Below the pieces are notes generated by a model that worked only from the letters and a program-made list of their open reading frames with translations, searched no databases and had not been told where the DNA came from. A program made the position numbers and the translations under genes. 64,000 bases of DNA from assembly GCA_007570785.1 (NCBI GenBank), contig ML664157.1, forward strand, positions 7,644,074 to 7,708,073, written 5' to 3'. The stretch is from Antilocapra americana. Taxonomy: Eukaryota; Chordata; Mammalia; Artiodactyla; Antilocapridae. Of this stretch, positions 10,496 through 22,150 are shown one piece after another. Positions within the stretch are counted from its first letter, which is position 1, and each line of letters starts with the position of its first letter.

Positions 10496-10507
10496 TAGGA
10501 GATCATG

Positions 10508-12731
10508 AGAGGGCTAGAATTCTTGGATAATAAGGCACCTTCAGCCTAATTCATTTGCTGGCTCCTGAAATGATAGTCCTATTGGCAATGGCTGGTCAGA
10601 AACTTTTTCTTTTTTGCCTACCCTGGGTTCCAGGTTACTGTCTATGGCTCCCTGCTGTGTTTCTTGACAGCAGCTCTTGCTTGAGGCATCTCCCTTTGAG
10701 AAAGACTCTGTGGAAGCAAGTGTTTGGTGAGTCCCACTCTGGGCTCCATTATGCCTAACCCGACTGCAGGCTACAGGTGTTTCTTTCAGCTTCAGCAGTG
10801 GTCTGCTCTGGCTGTGGTTCCTGGTGCCCACCACCTCTCCTTTGCTCTCACTGTTCCCCCTGCAGGACTACCTTCCTCCTCTGCTCATTCAAATGCCTCC
10901 CATTCACAGCTGAGCTTAGTTCCACTTCTTTCCTAGAATTCAAAAACATATAGCATATTCATTATTTAGTCCAGGATTTCCTTGTTCATTAAGTTTTCAC
11001 ACAGGGCGTATCTTATTTCTCTAATAGTGCATATGACAAATTTGTAAACGTATGGTCCATGATAGATACTTTTCTATGGAACTTAAAATAATTTAGAAAA
11101 ACACTGACACTATTGATATAATTAAATAATATCTAATGAACACCTGTAATGACTATGGGTCTAGTCACCCAGTAACTATTCCTGTTTCCCTAGCTGCTGA
11201 TGACATTGTATATGTTTCCAGACCATGATGATTCATTATGAGTTGATAGTACAGTATTCTGAAGGCTAAAATGTATTCCAAATTATTTTCTAGCTGAAAT
11301 AATTTTGCAAATACTGGAGATATATATTATAGATATATATAGAAAATAAATGTGTATATTTTTTTTTTCTGCAGTATACTTTGGGACCCTTATTTTATTT
11401 TTTTTTTTTGCATTATGAAGTTCAAAGAGTTAACAAAGTATGGAGCATTTACCAAAAGTTCTTTGACCACAGAGCTTTTCTTTTTCTTTTCCCCTTGAAA
11501 CATATTGAGAGACTAGAACTATATATTTTTGGAAATACTGGATTGAATATCTAATCTTCCCAGGGGTGATTTTCATTTTGATGGGAAACTCTAGAAGACC
11601 CGAAAGACTTCATGACGCTCTAATTGTGGAATTTCAGGCATTAAGAAAGTCAGGAAAGTTATGAAGAGGAGGCGAGACTGTTCTGGCACAGGTCTGATGT
11701 ACCCTGCCTGATAACACTGCCCTTCTGATGACCTCACGGAAGATCTTATTAAGAGCTCTGACTTGCAGTATGCTGTCCTGATTTGGATTCAAGTTGAACT
11801 GTTCTATTATTCACAAACTTCATGTTATCACTTGCCCCGCCTCTCTTCCACTTCAGAGCTGCGCTCCTTCCCTGAGAAACTCCTTGTTGACCTTAGAAAA
11901 GCAGTCTGAGAAATTGCATGACTCCTCCATTCTCAGAAATGATATCCTTAGTTTTGAGCCTAAAATCAGGATCCTCTCTTATGAGAAGAAACTGCCTCTC
12001 TGGTTGGGGAATGCTTCAAGGTTATCAACTTAATGAGTGTTCATTGAGCAACCAAAATGTGCAAAGGCCTATGCTTTATGTTTGCCTAATATCATACATA
12101 GTTTCCCCTGTTCCTTAGGAACAATCTAGATTGATGGAACAAACCTAAATTTAGTAGTCTGATTGCTTAATGTTTAACCAAATGTCATAGTCTTCTTATT
12201 TAGAATGCAAAATGAAAGCAAAACAATATCTTTGTTGAGGTCACCACTAAAATTGTTTTCTATATAAGTTGTGCATATAATTGGATCATGATCTGTCTCT
12301 AAAGCTTTCTGCTTCAGAAGACTGTCACACAGTCCTTTATTAAAAACTCTATTCAGAGATGTGGGAGTCTCCTATGGAGTATACACACTAAACTATTAGA
12401 CTTTGATCATTAGTTTTTTATGGATTACCCACAGTCAGTAAATGTTAATAAATGTGATTAATATATTCATTTAAAATAATCAATATTAAAGAAATTTCAT
12501 GGATGTTTTTCTGGTAGGAAATTATTTTCTATCTCAACTTGTCTTTTGAAGACATTATTATTACCACTAATGTAATTCACTTCTCCCAGAGCTCAATAAT
12601 GCCATATAACCATTATTTCACTAATTTTTCTTCATTATAAAATTTTTTAGATACAAGGAAGATGCAATTATGAATGTACAATGATGAAGAGATGGGCAGT
12701 AATCAAGAGTTCTTTCTATACATTCATAATA
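10508..12731. other. Unclassified DNA, one GC-richer block
   Basis: 10540-10940 is GC-richer and open in several frames on both strands, with no motif I recognise, so it is not called as coding. 11310-11410 is TA-rich with short T runs. Text near 12030-12075 (cattgagcaaccaaaatgtg) hints at a very old L2 or MIR remnant, too weak to call. The rest is AT-rich unique DNA. Confidence 0.4.
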
Positions 12732-12939
12732 TGTGTGCTAAGTTGTGTCTGGCTTATCGCTACCCCATGGACTGTAGCCCACCATGCTCCTCTGTCCATG
12801 AGATTCTCCAGGCAAGAATACTGAAATGGGTTGCATGCCCTCCTCCAGGGCATCTTCCTGACCCAGGGATCGAACCTGAGTCTCTGTCTCACTGCATTGG
12901 CAAGTGGGTTCTTTACCACTAGTGCCGCCTGGGAAGCCC
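12732..12939 (-). mobile_element. Bov-tA SINE
   Basis: The minus strand starts gggcttcccaggcggcacta, with ccaatgcagtgagac and gttcgatccctgggtcagga boxes, then the BovA body ending near ttagcacacat. The promoter boxes are well kept for an element of this kind. Confidence 0.9.
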
Positions 12940-14570
12940 ACATGATAGGAAACCTTATTAATTGGCCTTTGCAAAGAAAAGGTTATTTTCTCTCTCTCTT
13001 TTTTTTTTCTTCTCTTCTCTCTATTGGGATAATTTGTTGTTTACTGAGCTTAGACTGGGCTTGCCACCCTGTGGTATCTTATTTTTGGATTTGGCCATCT
13101 TGATCTGGGTGTGTCTTAGGAGAGGGGGTGTCTGTGAAGTGGAATTTGTTGTGTAGGGAGCTGGTGTGAGACTGGTGGACAATGGGGAGGACCACTGAGG
13201 TGGGGTCTACCCCCCAGCCAGCCCTGGGGACTAATCCCAAGGCCTGTGAAGAAAAAGAAGGAACTAAAAGAACTGTTTTAACTCAAGGACTGGTGAAGAA
13301 GCAGGAGGTTGGCCCATTGCCTGAGCACCCTCGATGAGAAAGGAACCATGCATTTGTTGACTGTTTGCCCTAGTCTGCCTGGGCTAGGTCAAATTGATTC
13401 TTCTGTCTTGCGGTAACTATTAAACAGAACCCCTCTCACTCTCAAAATTATTCAAGCTAAGAAAATAAATTATATATTCACCCTCAACAGACAGTGAGGC
13501 AGAAAAGAGTCTGTCCTTGGAGATCGAGGAAGGAATAGTGCCTCTCTGAGGACAGAGGGCTCAAGGGAAGGCAGGGATGTTTTTGGCTTCTCATGGAGGG
13601 CCTGGGCTGTGGTGACCAGTGTCCCCCAGATGGCTCTGCGGATACCAAGCATCACTTAATGGCCCCATTGGAAGAATGTGAGCTGATCTATTTGGGGGCA
13701 TGTGGAGAGTTATTCTGAGGACTACCTGAAACACCGAAGAGAGACTTGTTAGGAGGGACGTTTTGTCATGTGACCTCATTTGATCTCCAGGCTGGTGAGG
13801 CAGGGGGAACCTAACACAGGGCCTGGCAGTAATCACAAGGGCCCATATTAATTCTAAGAGTATGTTTAATGCATTCAGCACCATTTTTGGAATGGGTACG
13901 ATTCAATCGCAGTGAATCTTAAGTAGTTTCCCCAAGTTAAATGGATCTAAATAATGCTGAATCCTTTATCAAATAGTAGTGTTCAGCGATTTATCAGTCT
14001 GAATTTGGGTCTCTTGAAATCCTGCAGCTTCCGTCTGAAGCAGTCACTCAAAGTCTCTCAGAGTGATGACAAGATCAGGATGATGACTAAGTTTGCTTCC
14101 AGGTGTGGAGCCAGTTTGAAAATAACTATAGTGCATTTTTGACTGATTAGCTCATGCTCTCACTTTAATATGATCATGTCTGTCTGATTTATTTTTATTA
14201 TGTTATATAACCAAAACTTCTCCCAACACAGAAATAAAAATAGAGAGAAGTGCCATAAGAGTTATGTATTATTTGTTCTAGGGATGGTTTCATATTTTGC
14301 TGGTTCTCAGAGAACTGTCTAAAATGTACTTGTGCTTCATCATCATAAGGGTTAAAATCAAACTACTACTGTCACTTTTGTTTTTGGTGATTTAACTTTT
14401 GGATTGAAAAGGATAATTTGCATTAATGCCCTGAATAAGTTAATTAGAAAAAAAATTCAACTAATCTAAAAGAACTGATGTACCTCCCCAAGATGACTAA
14501 TCAATTTCTGGACTTCCCCCACCACTATCAACTACTTTTTATTGGTATATATATAGGCTGTTTCCTTATT
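12940..14570. other. Unclassified DNA with a pyrimidine tract
   Basis: A CT/T-rich tract at 12988-13022 is followed by about 450 bp of GC-richer sequence, then 13480-13880, also GC-richer. Open stretches there show no known motif. An old LTR is possible but cannot be named. The rest is AT-rich. Confidence 0.35.
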
Positions 14571-14790
14571 AGTTCAGTTCAGTCACTCAGTCATGTCCAA
14601 CTCTTTGCGACCCCATGGACTGCAGCACTCCAGGCTTCCCTGTCCTTCAGTATCTCCCTGAGTTTGCTCAAACTCATGTCCATTGAGTCAGTGATGCCAT
14701 TCAACCATCTCATCCTCTGTCACCCCTTTCTCCTCCTGCCCTCAATCTTTCTCAGCATCAGGGTCTTTTCCAATGAGTCGGCTCTATGCA
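14571..14790 (-). mobile_element. BovB 3' end fragment
   Basis: Antisense BovB terminus (agttcagttcagtcactcag, gaccccatggactgcag, ctcatgtccattgagtcag, catctcatcctctgtc, agcatcagggtcttttcc), truncated at the equivalent of RRVDSLEK. Confidence 0.88.
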
Positions 14791-15114
14791 TTAATAAAAA
14801 GTGTTTTTTTTCCCACATTTTTTTTTTGTGTGTACATAGGATTCACCTCTTAAAGAAAGACACTAAGTTATTCTAAGTATTTTAGCCCCTACAGCTCAAT
14901 AACTAGCAAATACTGATATCTATGAACATCCTTTGCATTCATGTACCTTAATTTTTTTATTGTATATTTGTTTCTTGGCATATTGACTCAACATTATGAA
15001 TTATTTTGTTTTTAAATAATGTGATTATTCCATTTTCCCAATGTTTTGTATGTTTAATTCTTTCATATTTATATATTGTATATTTATATTCCCCTTCTTA
15101 TTTTATAATATTTT

Positions 15115-15127
15115 AAGTAGAGAAACT
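15115..15127. repeat. Left target duplication of a BovB insertion
   Basis: AAGTAGAGAAACT here and AAGTAGAGGAACT at 15617-15629 flank the BovB; 12 of 13 bases agree. Confidence 0.8.
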
Positions 15128-15616
15128 TAAAGCAGAGACATTACTTTGCTGGTAAAGGTCTGCCTAGTCAAAGCTATGGTTTTTCCAGTAGTCATGTATA
15201 GATATGAGAGTTGGACCATAAAGAAAGCTGAGTACTGAAGAATTGATGCTTTTGAACTGTGGTGTTGGAGAAGATTCTTGAGAGTCCCTTGGACTACAAG
15301 GAGATCCAACCAGTCCATCCTAAAGGAAATCAGTCCTGAATATTCATTGGAAGGACTGATGTTGAAGCTGAAGCTCCAGTACTTTGGCCACCTGATGCAA
15401 AGAACTGACTCATTGGAAAAGACCCCGATGCTGGGAAAGATTGAGGGCAGGAGGAGAAGGGGACGACAGAGGATGAGATGGCTGGATGGCATCACCGACT
15501 CAATGGACATGAGTTTGGGTAAATTCCGGGAGTTGGTGATGATCAGGGAGGCCTGGCATGCTGCGGTTCATGGGGTTGCAAAGAGTAATACACAACTCAG
15601 TGACTGAACTGAATTG
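15128..15616 (+). mobile_element. BovB 3' fragment
   Basis: 5'-truncated BovB beginning at taaagcagagacattacttt and ending gactgaactgaatt. It encodes only the ORF2 C-terminal tail; an open 109-residue piece at 15278-15607 reads [39 protein letters not shown] and [20 protein letters not shown]. The 13-bp target duplication makes this a well delimited, fairly recent insertion. Confidence 0.92.
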
Positions 15617-15629
15617 AAGTAGAGGAACT

Positions 15630-16604
15630 ATTTTTGTTATTGAATTTTTTTGTTGTAATCTCAGCCTTTTCTAAAAAGAAGAAAGTAAATGTGAAAATGA
15701 TTATTTAGTGTTGACTGAATTATTTGGGTATCTAAATTACCCCACTATTGCATCTTTTTAAAATAACAATGATCTAACTGCAAAAGAAGTACATTCCTCA
15801 GGCCTTTGGCTTTTCTCCCTTACCTACAGTAACCTGTTCAACTGTGTATCACCTTTCATCTTCTCCAGGATCTTCCTCCAAAATACCTCCTTTTTTCCTG
15901 AAATAATTGACTGTCTCTTGACTGGCTCCTTCTATTCTACCTGCAAACACTACCAACCCTTCTTTATTTATAAAAGCAAATGAAAACAAACAAGCAAAAC
16001 ACCATTTTCTCTACTGCCTTGCAGCTTCTTTTACTAGATATTTTGAAAAAGCTACCCCAGGCTACTTTGCTTCAATAACCTCTCTCTTATCATCTGACTT
16101 GCTCCTTTCTCAACTGCCCTGACATCTTAAAGACAATCCTCTGATGTGCTATTCCAGCCTCCTCAACCTCTCTGAGTACTTGGTGATTTAATTACATTCT
16201 TTCTTAAAACTCTGTTTTCCTTGGTCTGTTTTGATGTGGTTCTGGCTATAATTGCTGGGCCACTTTGAATTATCACCACTGTTCCCAAAATGATATGATA
16301 CATTCATCCAGACTCTACTTCATCATTTAGGAAAAAATAACAATTCAGTTATGTAAATACTTAACATCAGAGTATAATACAAATGGCATGGAATTTTCTG
16401 TCTTTGAACACTTGCATCATCAAATTTCCTGAAAATTAAGTCGAAGTCAGCAAGTCTTCTGGTATTGCAGCTGGCACCTTGGGCCCCAAGTCCTTAATGC
16501 ATCCCAGACTAGAACTTTCAGTGATTCAGTGGCAGAGTTAGTACAAAACTATGGGGATGTGGTACAGTTTTAATCATCCCATAAGCATTCTTAGCTGTTA
16601 TTAA
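15630..16604. other. Unclassified DNA
   Basis: 15780-16260 is pyrimidine-rich with an old-repeat texture, but no family is recognised. No gene. Confidence 0.35.
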
Positions 16605-16620
16605 AAAGACAGACAAATTT
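16605..16620. repeat. Left target duplication of an L1 insertion
   Basis: AAAGACAGACAAATTT at 16605-16620 is repeated exactly at 16913-16928. Confidence 0.9.
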
Positions 16621-16912
16621 TTTTTTTTTTATTATTATTGTTTTTGCCATACATTGTCATGATATCACCATGGGTTTACATATGCTTCCCCTCCGGGTCC
16701 CCCCTCCCTCCTCCCTCCCCCCCGGGAAATCTCGCTGCACCAGTCCCGAGCATCAATCCTGGGCTGGCGATTGATTAGACACATGACAATTAACATGCTT
16801 CAATGCCCTTCTCCCATCTCATCCCACCCTTACCCTCATCCACAAAGTCCACAAGTCTATTCTATACATCTGCGTTCCTTTTGTTGTCTCCCATGTTGGG
16901 TTCTCATTACTG
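16621..16912 (-). mobile_element. L1 LINE, 5'-truncated 3' UTR copy
   Basis: 292 bp in antisense. On the minus strand it reads a 3' UTR (aacgcagatgtatagaatag, gatgagggtaagggtgggat, catgttaattgtcatgtgtc, aatcaatcgccagccc, a long G-rich tract, gacaatgtatggcaaaaac) ending in AATAATAAT and poly(A). It is flanked by a perfect 16-bp target duplication. The same L1 subfamily appears at 40356-40672. The identical duplications point to a young insertion. Confidence 0.93.
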
Positions 16913-17154
16913 AAAGACAGACAAATTTAAATGAAGCCTCTCTGTGACTGATGTCAACTGAGTAATAAGGCAATGTATCCTCTTAGAAACATTTTCAAAG
17001 TGATTTAAAGGTTAAGAGCTACTTATTCTTAACACTTTGATCCTCCACACACTGTTTGGCCTTGGCAACCCCTGCACTCATACACTCTGATATACTTCAG
17101 AATTTATTTCAACACAGTCTGCCCACTTCTCTTCCAAAATGGTTATTCACATTC

Positions 17155-17312
17155 TTTTACATTATATTTATTCCATCGGCATTTATTGAATACCTCCTGG
17201 GGTAATACTGAGTATGTAGAGATTAATAAGACACAGCCTTTATTCTAGCATGTAGTCCATTAGAGGAGAGAGACACAATCAGATATTCATAAAATACTTG
17301 TACTTTTGTCTG
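17155..17312 (-). mobile_element. L2 LINE remnant
   Basis: Text equivalent to the reverse of the L2 3' end (catttattgaatacctcc, then a tagtccattagaggagagag block). Ancient and diverged. Confidence 0.55.
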
Positions 17313-18159
17313 CATAGTAAGTGTGACTAAGAAACAACTCCATCAGTCCATGTTTACTTTATGAAGTGAACAGTGAAGACTGGTTCACAGTCAAGAACAC
17401 ACACATGTGTCAAACAGTTCCAATCTGGGCCCTTTCATAAATTTGGCATGTGAATACCGAGAGAGACAAGATGTCTTTTCTTTTTTGGATTTCAAACTGG
17501 GGACAACTAGTAGCCTCCCATGTAGAAAGGGCAAGCTTAAGAATGAGAACAACAGAGGCAGAGGGAACTGTAAGTAACAGATAAAAAGAGACCAAGTCAC
17601 TATGGCATCTTTTGATCACTGATATTCAGCCATTCCTATTCTACTGTTACTTCCTTGAACTTCTGAAGGTTCAGATGAACACAATTATATAATAAATACA
17701 CTGAGAGAACATATATAGGCATTATGCAACCACAGGTATAGAGTTGAGCCTAGAAGGATAAGGCGAGGCTAGATGGAGTCAACAGTTTCCTCAAAAGTGT
17801 AAGTAGCATGCTTTGTAAAGAATCTCATACTCTCAGAATGCAATATCCAGAAACACCAACCTTCTGCAATATCAGTTCTTGCTGCTACATACTCAAAAAC
17901 TGCATTATATTTTAATCACCAAATGAAACTAAAAACTTGATCACTGAGTAATTTGAAAAGTTTTCTCTATCAGAAATAGTGCAACTTTAAGTTTGATATG
18001 TCACAACTAGAGCTGTTTACTAAGTGTACAAAACCAGGAGGTTTGTCATGGGATAATTTGGGCCCAACCGAATCCTTGTAGTCCCACACAGGCCAGGGCT
18101 TCGAATTTGCCATAGCTCCCTGCAAGTCACCTTCTTAAAACTCAGTACGTTTAAACTGA
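17313..18159. other. AT-rich unique DNA, nothing recognised
   Basis: Open stretches on the minus strand around 17390-17620 have no recognisable motif. No repeat called. Confidence 0.35.
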
Positions 18160-18292
18160 CATTTCCTGAGAGATTGCACTCTCTGAGGGTAGGGATGGCA
18201 TCTGCCCATCTTGTGTTTCCTTGTTACCCCCGCATTTGGCTCAGTGCCTGAACCCCCGTGGGTGTTCCACACATTTGCTGTATGAAATTGTC
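18160..18292 (+). mobile_element. L2 LINE 3' remnant
   Basis: gcactctctgagggtaggga, then ggctcagtgcctgaac and cacacatttgctgtatgaa follow the order of the L2 3' end. Diverged. Confidence 0.5.
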
Positions 18293-18389
18293 TCAAAAGT
18301 AGGAACATCACACATGAAAGGGCTGCAGTCCAGACTCTTTTTGTATGTTGAAGTAGATTGTAGGAGAGGAAAAAATATGGAAAGTAAGA

Positions 18390-18596
18390 AGAAATGTGTC
18401 TGCAGGCCCCCAGTGCAGGGGGCCTGGGTTCGATCCCTGATCTGGGAACTAGATCCCACATGCTACAACTAAGAGTTCTCCTGCCACAGCTAAAGATCCC
18501 ACATGCCACAACAGAGACAGAAGATCCTGTGTGCTGCAACTAAGACCCAGCACAGACAAATACATAAAAATAAATATTAACAGAAGAAGAAGAAGT
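18390..18596 (+). mobile_element. CHR-type tRNA-derived SINE
   Basis: Cetartiodactyl SINE: cagtgcagggggcctgggtt, cgatccctgatctgggaac, agatcccacatgctacaact, repeated catgc/tgc-caac units, ctaagacccagcacag and an A-rich AAATAAATA tail. Imperfect duplicates of agaagaaatgtgtc-like text lie at each end (near 18387 and 18588). The first part of the tRNA head is missing or decayed. Confidence 0.85.
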
Positions 18597-18600
18597 GTCC

Positions 18601-19257
18601 CAGGTGGCAGAGAGGATGGGTGGCAGTTCTGCTGGACTGGTATGGACACACCTTTCTGCTTATCCTCCTATACACAGCATGTAGTGTTTGGAAGGCCAGC
18701 TTAGAGAAAGAGTTAGCTCCTCTAGCAGAGGGGTAACTAGCACAAGTCTTTCTTGAGGCCAAAGTAAATGTGTTCCATCGAATTACAAAGTGCTGGGGGA
18801 ACTAAGGCCTGGAATGTCATAAAGGCTTCTTGTTTAATGATTTCTAGTCTCTCACTCCTTTCTTTAAGAAAATACATACATGTGGGTGAGTGTGTGTGTA
18901 TTTATAATTCACAGTAAGATTATTGGCAGGTATTTCAGCTTCTCTATGATGTCAATTTCCTGAGAAGTGGTACCTATAAAAATTTGCTAAAATCATTCAT
19001 GTAACACAAAATAATACATACACATATAAACTTAGCCATTTCAAATTTGAGGAAATGTGATCCTTGAATGTTAATTACATTTTTAAAATGTAGGCATTTT
19101 TAAACATCTAAATGTGCAGAGAATGAATTGCTATACATTAACGATTATCAACTCATGGTCAAGCTTCTTTCATTCATACTCTCCCTCATTCATACCCTCC
19201 TCATATTTCTATGGAAAACCTAGACTATATATTGTTGATTATAAATATTTCTTTATG
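18601..19257. other. AT-rich unique DNA
   Basis: Nothing recognised. A short GT-rich run (gtgggtgagtgtgtgtgta) lies at about 18882-18900. Confidence 0.4.
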
Positions 19258-19459
19258 ACTTTCCTGGTGGCTCAGACAGAAAGAATTTGTTTGCAATACA
19301 GGAGAGCTGGGTTTGATCTCTTGGTTGGGAAGATTCCCCAGGAGAAGGAAATGGTAACCCACTCTAGTATTCTTGCCTGGAGAATTCCATGGACAGAGGA
19401 GCCTAGTGGGCGACAATCCATGGGATCACAAAGAGTCAGACATGACTGAGCAACTAACA
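19258..19459 (+). mobile_element. Bov-tA SINE
   Basis: actttcctggtggctcagac, caatacaggagagctgggtt, tgatctcttggttgggaag, then the BovA body to gactgagcaactaacac. CTTTATG flanks it at 19251-19257 and 19460-19466. Confidence 0.92.
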
Positions 19460-19507
19460 CTTTATGTATAAGATATAGACATTTACATGACCACAATAAT
19501 TATGTCA

Positions 19508-19586
19508 CTATATATATATATATATAGAGAGAGACACATATATATATGTCACTATATATTATATATAGTCAAATATATATATATTT
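19508..19586. repeat. (TA)n-rich low-complexity tract
   Basis: Alternating TA runs with an internal GAGAGAGACACA interruption and a second TA block. It can fold on itself and is likely length-polymorphic. Confidence 0.9.
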
Positions 19587-19695
19587 GAAATTTACTTTTA
19601 GGACTTGCAATTATATTCAGTAACTACAATTTGCTAACACAGTTAATTTTTCACTTAGGATGGTAGAGCCTGATTTGACCAGTTATCATAAAGGA

Positions 19696-19743
19696 ATCAT
19701 TTGAAATTGTTAATTTATCATTTGAAATTGTTAATTTATCATT
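19696..19743. repeat. 21-bp tandem duplication feeding a hairpin
   Basis: The 21-bp unit at 19696-19716 (begins atcatttgaaattg) is repeated exactly at 19717-19737, with a partial third copy to 19743. The end of the array (AATTTATCATT, 19733-19743) pairs perfectly with AATGATAAATT at 19750-19760 across a 6-base loop. Confidence 0.9.
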
Positions 19744-19964
19744 CCAAAAAATGATAAATTTATTTCTTTAAATAGATTATAAACAAGTCTCCTAGGGTCT
19801 CATTAACACTATTAATTTGTCCAGAATATCTTTATCACTTATTAATGGAAAAAAATGGCACCCTGTATTTCTAAAGTCTGATGGGGAGAAGATTTATCTA
19901 TCAATATGCATTCAATCCATTACTCTTGGAGAATTTTGTATTTTGTAACTTAAAATGCTTTTTA

Positions 19965-20075
19965 AATATTTTATAATAATCCTGTAAGTTGGTTATTATT
20001 AGCTTCATCCTTATTTCAAACGAGAGGAACAACAGCTCAGAGAGGTGAAGTACCAGAGGGTCTGAGTCAGTCTCT
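19965..20075 (-). mobile_element. MIR SINE remnant
   Basis: Reverse of the MIR core: cctgtaagttggttattatt, then a fragment like tttcaaacgagaggaac and agctcagagaggtgaagta. Ancient and diverged. Confidence 0.65.
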
Positions 20076-21586
20076 CAAAACCTTGAGCTCATTTCACCTA
20101 ATCACACTGTTTTTCTATGAATCCTTCCATTATTGCTCTCCTGCAAAAATATCCATATTTTACATGCTCAAACCTTCAGGTCTTTAGGTAAAGAGGAAAG
20201 GTAAAAATGAGAATATGTCTCACATTTCTAATCTGACTAGGTTGCTATGTTCAACTTTTTTTTTTCCCAGCCTCATGTGCACACATGCCTGATGGCACAG
20301 CTTGTGGTGTTAGGCTAGTAATATTACCAGGGTCAGAAGATGGAATCAAATAAACATCTTTGCCTCTTTGCAGAAAAAGTACATCTTTGAAAGAAGGTTT
20401 CTTGTCCAAGATAAAGCTCTCTAACTTCAAGCTTTGACTAAAGTCATGTTTTAAGTACTTGTGGGATATATAACTTTATAAAGCAAAGTAATTTTATTTT
20501 TAATGATCTGTAGTCTTTCTTGCTGCTTATTATTTTTGTCTTTCCACTTATTGATAAAATTCATTCCTGAAGGAATTTATTTTCACCATTTCTATTTTCA
20601 GTGACAATTTTCTATTATGTATGGATTTGTACTATGAATGGATATAAGAAGATCTGATTCACATTGCAAACCCAGCGCTGATTGTTGGAACACTGAGAAA
20701 CAATGCAAATTGAGATTATAATGGTTCTCAAAGGCAGAATTGCTCTTAATCAAATAAACACTTGGATTGTGGTTGCTTAATAGAGAAGAAAAAAATAGTT
20801 TTTGAATGTTGGCGAAGGAACAAGTAAATTGACCACTTGAGAATATTTTGAAATTAATACACTAAATAATTATTGCAATTTAGTGATCATTATCATTAAT
20901 TGTTTTGTCTCTTCTTTTGGGAATAGCATTAGTCCTCCCTCTCCCTACTTCCTACCCCCATATAATTGTAATGAGAGCCTCATCCTAATGAAATCCTTGG
21001 CTACAGTGATTGTTGGGGCAGGTCCCTGAACCCAAACACAGTGCTAGGTCTAGAGTCAGCCAGGGAAAATCCTTCTATGAAGTGTCTATAGCTGGGGTTG
21101 TGAGTTTGTTTCCTCTTTGGACACAAGTGAGTAATGGAAGCTTTTGGAAGCCAGATCTCCTTCTTAGAATAAGCCTGTCTGAGGGAACGGAACCTACTTG
21201 CAGAGAGAGGTGAAGAAGCAACCTGAACAGTCTGAGTCCTGACAGTGTGAGAGCCCCTGGAACCGCTGACCAGTCCTCAGGATTGTTCAGTATGAAGAAT
21301 ATGCACTTAGTAATTATTTACGCTAATATGCATACTCAGGATTTAGCGTATATCCTCTTATATGGTAGGTTTTTCCTTTTTTACATGTGTTTTCTATGTG
21401 TCTGCACATCAGTGCTACAAGAGTTCAACAGAAAAAACGATGACCAAGGTTGAATGTGGTTGAGAAAACGTTCATCAACTCTGGAGTCACAGGACGTATG
21501 GTCCTGAAATAAGTAGAAAAAATAAGGAACACCATTTCACGTGGATGTGAATTTGAGCAGATGTACAGAGATGAAAACACACGTCA
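20076..21586. other. Unclassified DNA
   Basis: No recognisable gene or repeat. 20990-21260 is somewhat GC-richer and open over 67 codons, without known motifs. Confidence 0.35.
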
Positions 21587-22150
21587 TGTGTTCTGATGGC
21601 TAATCTTGTGTGTCAAGTTGACTGGGTCACAGGGTGTAGAGATATCTGGTTAGACATTATTCTAGGCCTGTCTGTGAGAGTGCTTCTGGAGTTTATTAAC
21701 ATGTGAAATGGCCTACTGAGTAAAGCAGACTGCCCTCCCCATTGTGGGTGGGCTTCATTCAATTCACTGAAAACCTGAATAGAACAAAAAGGCTGACAAG
21801 GGAAGAAATTGCTCTCTCTGCCCATCATTGATCTGGGCTGTCTATCTTCTGGAAATTATACCACTGCCTCTCCTGGTCCTCATACATTTGGTCTTGCACC
21901 AAAACTATGTCATCAACTCTCCTGGGTCTCCATCTTGCCAGCTGCAGATGTTGAGACTTTTCAGCATCCATAATCATTTTGTGAACCAATTCCTTATGAT
22001 ATTAAAATACATTTCTTTCTCTCTTTATATAAATACAAATTATGTGTATATAATATATATTTATATATATATAAAACATGTATAAATATATAATATTGTT
22101 TCTATTATATCTATTGGTTTCATCTTTATGGAGAACTCAAGCTAATACAA
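21587..22150 (+). mobile_element. ERVL-type LTR (MLT2-like)
   Basis: Typical order of MLT2 text: gtgtgtcaagttgactgggt, gttagacattattctaggcc, ctgagtaaagcagactgccc, gtgggtgggcttcattcaat, cctgaatagaacaaaaaggc, a block with ctcctgggtctcca, ccataatcattttgtgaacc, then a TA-rich stretch and gaactcaagctaatacaa at the end. No internal ERV sequence flanks it, so it is a solo LTR. The boundaries are approximate and the family name is from memory. Confidence 0.75.
22022..22112. repeat. TA-rich expansion within the LTR
   Basis: TATATA-type runs with ATATAAAACATG interruption near the 3' end of the MLT2-like LTR, where the family has a short TATATA segment. Probably microsatellite growth. Confidence 0.8.

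Noticed and set aside
12732..12939. tRNA-like promoter boxes (also in other Bov-tA copies)
   Set aside because: They are the tRNA-Glu-derived heads of SINEs, not tRNA genes; no cloverleaf with CCA-side pairing is kept.
15278..15607. 109-codon open frame on the plus strand
   Set aside because: Same BovB ORF2 tail, inside an insertion with its own target duplication.
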